64,000 nucleotides of DNA from Lineus longissimus. Its lineage: Eukaryota; Nemertea; Pilidiophora; Heteronemertea; Lineidae. Positions 59,701 through 64,000 of the stretch are shown in pieces (position 1 is the first letter of the stretch; each line of letters opens with the position of its first letter). The notes beneath the pieces were generated by a model. That model made no database searches, was not told the origin of the DNA, and saw only the letters and a list, made by a program, of their open reading frames with translations. The stretch spans positions 2,385,501-2,449,500 of the forward strand of contig NC_088325.1 in the NCBI RefSeq assembly GCF_910592395.1, given 5' to 3'. Position numbers and translations under genes: made by a program.

Positions 59701-62038
59701 TCGTAAGAAGACATACATCGTAGGATCGTTTTTTGCTGCAATCCTATAGTTTACATAAAATTTCTTACATATCGTTTTTCCTTCACAGGTGTTGTTGATG
59801 TTAGCGGTCTGGTTGGAGTCGGAGTCAGAGCTGCAGTCATTGTAGCTATAGCCAGCGTCGGTGTGGCAATTGTTCTATGGTAAGCTATCTATAAATAAAG
59901 TCGGATACAAAAGCCTGTGGGTATAACGGTATGTTCGCTACATAAAGGGCATTTGCCAGATACGCAAGTACCACCTAGGGTCAAGGAATCTAACCAGCTG
60001 TACAATAGGTCTTCGCGGTTAACGACGGAGGCAAAAAGTGTCCATACTGGTGACCCCGTGGTCACGGTTGTGATTCAAATATTACTGTACGAGGCGTATG
60101 TCGTTCCCCTCAAGCAGACGGTATTTTTTAAAGTGGTTGCAAATCTCAGTAAATAATAATATATAGCACGTCGGTCTGGACGTTTTCCGATGAATGCGTG
60201 ATGCCTAAAACATGTAGTGTACTCGTTACAGTAAAAAGGCTTTATTTATTTATTTATTTATTTAATCGTACATAATAGTAAATTCAACAGAGTGCAGTGC
60301 TGTATTGTGCAGTGAGAAAAATAAATAGATGGAAGAACATTTTAAAAACAAGTTAGAAACAGGCAGCAAATGCCACAACTAATTACCAGTGATACTCAAT
60401 TGAACTTGTTTATACAGATATTATATTGGCCATCAACAAATTATTCAGTCTCAGGTGTCTGTAAAATTTAGTTTACACATAAATCATTTAATATAGTATT
60501 AATCTCATCAAGATTAAAGAAATTGCGGTCTCTATTGTCTCTCGAACTTATCATATCTCTGATGACATTTGCCTTGTCTCTTAGAATGACTGTTGCATCA
60601 TTTAAAAAAACAGTTTTATTTATAGAAATCTGTGTAACATCATATTTTGTAACACCCGCTTTTGCCCACACGGTATTGATGTTGTTAGCGACCTGTGAAT
60701 TACTACCCTTAAGGCCCAACTGACCAGTAATTCTTAGCAATGGGTTAGTGCTTCTTGCTATCCCACCAATGAATTTTAAGAAGCGCGTATGGAGTTGCAG
60801 TTCTGGGGGTAGATCTTCACAGATGAGTGGGAGCAGATTAGAGTGTGTCAAATAGGACACATTATATAATTTCCTGACACATGTCCTCCAGGCGACGCAG
60901 AATCGATCAAGTTTTCTGGGGGTAATATATAGTGCCATTGCGAATGATTTGAATAACTTGTATTTTGTTACTGAGTGGCAATGTCCAAATTGAGCAACCA
61001 AAGTATTTACTCTAGAATACAAAACGTTGATGGCATTTTCAAGGTTTTTTCCATCACTATTCTCTCCAACAATATGACCAAGGTGAGTGGCCTTTAGATA
61101 TATTGAACTAATGCATTAATTGATTAATTGATTCCTAAGTCCGGCTGTCCCGAGGCTGTACCACCCTCTTGGAAGCTCGTCAGCTGTGATATCTGCTTTT
61201 GATTTTAGTTAATTTAAAGCGGAGTTTCCCCAAGGAGTTCCCGTTCTAAAGATAACTCGGCGCCGCAGGCGTAATATGGCCTAAAGCATGGCGGGTAATA
61301 CCGACTTTACCTTATAAACGATGGCGTCGGTATGTGCAATCGACCCGCCAAAGGAAATATGTCAGATCTAGTAAAAATGTTTTTTACTTCCGTAGGAAAC
61401 GTGCACTGGTACGTCGGAGAAAGAGGCAGAGTAGACAACCCGCAAATGACACTGCAGATTACGATGATACGAGGGTTGTATTCACAACCCCCGGAAATAT
61501 TTCTGTAAATGACGATATGGGGAGTGATGAGTACGAAAGTTATGCTTCTCAGCCCGAAAGCGCGGCCGGCCAAAACCCCGCAGAGCCCAGGATTACGGGG
61601 CACCACGTTCAAGAACACGGAGTCCTTGGGGATGCGCCTGCGTCCTCAGATAAGGACGAGGCTGCTTACGACTATCTGCAAAATTACACCGTGAAGCTAC
61701 ATGAATGTGTTTTAGGTCAGAAAACGATTCCTGCTCCCAAGGTGAATCGGGCAGATCCGGAGTATACTGTCCCTTACGAACACATGCAAAGGAGGCCAGA
61801 GTCAAAATACACATACAACGACTCACCAATCCTCTCACAGGGACAGCCAGACCGAAGCGAGGCCAAGTGTGATTCGAGACAAGTCGATGGAGCCGAATAT
61901 TTGACTCCAACTCGCTCGAGTGACAATGCGTCTCACGTTAAGGAGTCACCATATGCACATCTAGAGCCAATGGAAACGATACAGTATTTGGATTTCACAC
62001 AGCTGAGTCCGGAACAATTGATCGAGGTCGATTTATAA
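56708..62038 (+). CDS. Gene F: short Ig-superfamily membrane receptor, SP-V-I-Ig4-TM-tail
   Basis: Exons: 56708-56753, 57493-57843, 58169-58441, 58874-59176, 59789-59879, 61396-62038; 1707 bases, 568 residues, open throughout. Same domain plan as gene D (Ig3 exon missing, LINE in last intron, Arg338 in the membrane span). Its tail is the most divergent of the B-F set: YNDL has become YNDS, YELM is YEHM, SVYDDI is SVNDDM, and a new tyrosine appears in GAEYLTP. SPYAHL and IQYLDF are unchanged. Together with the doubled upstream minisatellite this makes F the most distinct member of the D/F class. Confidence 0.87.
56895..57379. mobile_element. 485-bp TIR element in intron 1 of gene F
   Basis: Third copy with the same TATTA flanks (56890-56894, 57380-57384). 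Confidence 0.85.
57493..57843 (+). CDS. Gene F exon 2: V-type Ig domain
   Basis: 351 bases; NTPSNS, HDTEETIYLS are private changes; loop QAVVNINWARSR. Confidence 0.9.
58169..58441 (+). CDS. Gene F exon 3: I-set Ig domain
   Basis: 273 bases, VPPLTPTVTN to QDFSVVS; the end matches gene C exon 3. Confidence 0.9.
58874..59176 (+). CDS. Gene F exon 4: Ig4 domain
   Basis: 303 bases; IADPTPDTTGYIWSKDDD, SDYGSYMCSVKT; no B-strand Cys. Confidence 0.88.
59789..59879 (+). CDS. Gene F exon 5: transmembrane segment with arginine
   Basis: 91 bases, same residues as gene D, Arg338. Confidence 0.88.
60244..61088 (-). mobile_element. 5'-truncated LINE insertion in gene F last intron
   Basis: 845 bases, the same insertion as in gene D with the same GGCTTT/GGCCTTT flanks; only a few substitutions separate the two copies. 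Confidence 0.85.
60468..61022 (-). pseudogene. LINE ORF2 C-terminal remnant (184 codons), gene F copy
   Basis: Differs from the gene D copy by one visible residue (QLGLKG for QLALKG). Retention of the open frame in both reflects recent duplication, not selection. Confidence 0.75.
61396..62038 (+). CDS. Gene F exon 6: cytoplasmic tail and stop
   Basis: 643 bases, stop TAA. First half as gene D; second half with NRADPEYTVPYEHM, SKYTYNDSPI and GAEYLTPT. Ends TQLSPEQLIEVDL. Confidence 0.92.
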
Positions 62039-64000
62039 TTTCAAAGGAGGAACATGGCCGTGTTCGTTCGTGGTTGTGATGGTTGTGGTATTGAAACGAC
62101 CAGGGTTTTTGTTCATCAAGATCATCTTCGTTTTCTAATGACAACACTACCCCTGACTTCCCCAGGTTTTTATGTATGATCCAGTAGTTTTGTGTGTGAT
62201 GATCATGCCTGAAAGTATAGTTTTCATTCAACTTGTTATGCTAACATTGTGAGAACCATCTTTGTTTACATATTTTAGATATCAATTGGTTCTGACCATT
62301 TGGAGCGTTTTGATTGGTTGAAAGTTTGCTACTCCAGTTGTAATTTCCTGGAAGTTCTCACTCATGTTTTTGGGAGTAAAGATAAATTCAGCACATTATA
62401 GATAGATTATGTTATTAAAAGCCAGGTACCTTGGGTAATATCAATTGTAGGATGTATTGAGCATATTTCTATAACCTTGTGTGTAGTTAGGAAACTTTAT
62501 TGAGTGTTTTATCCGAGTCTTTCAACCACCTTTACTCTGGTTTTATAGAGTTTCGCAATGCATTGTGGGTAAGCATCTTATTTGCATGCTGCTTTTTAAA
62601 TGACATTACGCCTTTATTTGATCTGATTGACTCACGCCCCGATTAGACGCGAATCCATCAACTTGATGACCATACTGTGAAGCCAAAAACCTTCTGCTGC
62701 GGATGTTCAACATGCAGCTAAAACTCCTGCGTATTTCTCCTGCTTACTAGCTCAGTGGATCACTGGGGAACCAGGATTGCACAGGTATTTAGAAATCGGT
62801 ATCGAGTATCTTTCCTAACGGGGGTCGACTCACGTGCTTTCTTACATGGAAACACTTTTCATAACTGGTGGTTGCCCACAGAGTTAGTCTGCAAAAGGGC
62901 CCAGTTCGTATCAAATTGCCTAAGATCTTGTAGCGTTATACTCGCGTATATCACTCCAATGTTCCCAAAATTACAAAACCAAAGTTCATACTTTTTAGAG
63001 TCTTGCAATTAAGCTGCCATTCAAGTTCTTTGTTCTGCCATGCTGTTTTCGGGTCAAACTCCCTGTGCTTTGCACTTGTATCTCTACGTGTAATGTGATG
63101 ATGTTATGATTGTGCCATGCTGTTTGATAATATGTATTCTCACCACTGTATCTTTGAATGACCTTTATGTAACCGGGTGTGAGTGGGGTGTTTTCTTGAG
63201 GATAAATGTATATAATAATGACACTGAGCCTCGCTGTTAGTTCTTGGTCCCAGACTTTTGAATTTCATTGGAGTGATCTTTACTGGATTGTGAGCATTTA
63301 GAGGACCGTGCTCGTGATAGTGTCAACACCAATTGCGAAGCTTGGAGATTTGCCAGCCTGTAGTGTCAGGCTGCGATATGCGAACGCACACAGGCGTGAC
63401 CTCAGAGTGACGTTAATTTATTTACGAAGATGCGTACATGTATATATATGTGTTACCAAAAGGCAACACTTTCAAAATGAAAGCAAAAGCTAAGTGATCT
63501 CTATGCGTGATTCGTCTGTTGTTACATTGTTCATTTGGCGACTTGCCGTCCCGCTGAAGCACATGATCATTGCAGCCATTGTAATTTGGTAATTAGTCTA
63601 TCTCTTTCGAGTTGGCCTATTCTAATGTCTGGCGTTGCATGCTTTTACACAACAGTTTTGAAAATGCTGTTATTATCACAGTAATTAATTCATGACCGAA
63701 GGGCTGAGATGTCTGGTGTGATCATGGGGGAATTATATAAGGTGCTAAAAAGGCACTGTCATGCTTGAATAACGACGTGGAATGTTAGTTTTTTTTGTTT
63801 GTAAACATGATATTTGACTTTTTTTGAAGGAACTCCTTTTCTTGATTTCCTAAGGTGGAAATACATGGTCTTGCAGGCAGTAAAACATGGCCGCTTATCG
63901 TCTCAAATTCTGACATGCCGCAGAAAAATATCAATAACACAAGTATGCTAGCGTCATTGGAAATGTTTAAAATCATAGAGCTGTCAAGACTATGCTCCTA
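62039..64000. other. 3' UTR of gene F and spacer leading to a further unit
   Basis: Collinear with the spacer between E and F (53074-55040). A TATATAAG block lies at 63734-63741. By spacing, the next signal-peptide exon would fall roughly 1.7 kb beyond the window. Confidence 0.55.
63734..63760 (+). promoter_or_regulatory. TATATAAG block with hairpin near the right edge
   Basis: TATATAAGGTGCTAAAAAGG then CACTGTC, identical in core to the block upstream of gene D. Confidence 0.3.

Overview
The window is genomic DNA from an animal. Coding information lies in short exons (46-643 bases) bounded by GT/AG splice sites with polypyrimidine acceptors, separated by introns full of transposon debris. 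Repeat types (LINE 3' ends, a DIRS-like RT element, PIF/Harbinger-like and other TIR elements, GT/TA/ATG-rich low-complexity DNA) and the receptor type suggest a marine invertebrate. I cannot name the species or settle the phylum from sequence alone.

Layout. Positions 1-2941 (minus strand) hold the gag-like ORF and the start of the reverse transcriptase of a retrotransposon that runs off the left edge. From 3.7 kb to 62.0 kb there is a head-to-tail array of six plus-strand genes, here called A-F, for type I membrane proteins of the immunoglobulin superfamily. Gene A (3711-10122) is the most divergent: V, I-set, I-set, FN3, FN3, TM, tail. Genes B (12393-18534) and E (46922-53073) are signal peptide, V, I-set, Ig3, Ig4, TM, tail. 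Gene C (21840-32506) has an extra I-set exon. Genes D (35723-41040) and F (56708-62038) lack the Ig3 exon. No frameshift or stop was seen in any exon. The spacers repeat with the genes, and the last 2 kb looks like the upstream spacer of a seventh gene just outside the window.

How the parts could work together. Each predicted protein has a variable-type N-terminal Ig domain, constant-looking membrane-proximal domains, one membrane span, a basic stop-transfer patch and a ~214-residue tail with several tyrosines in ITIM-like (SxYxxL) and spaced-pair ITAM-like (YxxM-x9-YxxL, YxxL-x7-YxxF) contexts. This is the expected build of an immune or allorecognition receptor family that signals through tyrosine phosphorylation; ligand and role are unknown. 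Copies differ in V-domain CDR3-like loop, number of middle domains, membrane-span charge and tail tyrosines.

The array is a mosaic. Gene C joins a D/F-type 5' half to a B/E-type 3' half, gene D switches from F-type to B/C/E-type sequence inside its tail exon, and the I-set exon is almost identical even between otherwise divergent genes. Each of B-F is preceded by a 40-bp minisatellite (about 8 units, about 17 before F) and an old LINE 3' end. Transposon insertions, several with empty sites in sister copies, date the duplications relative to one another.
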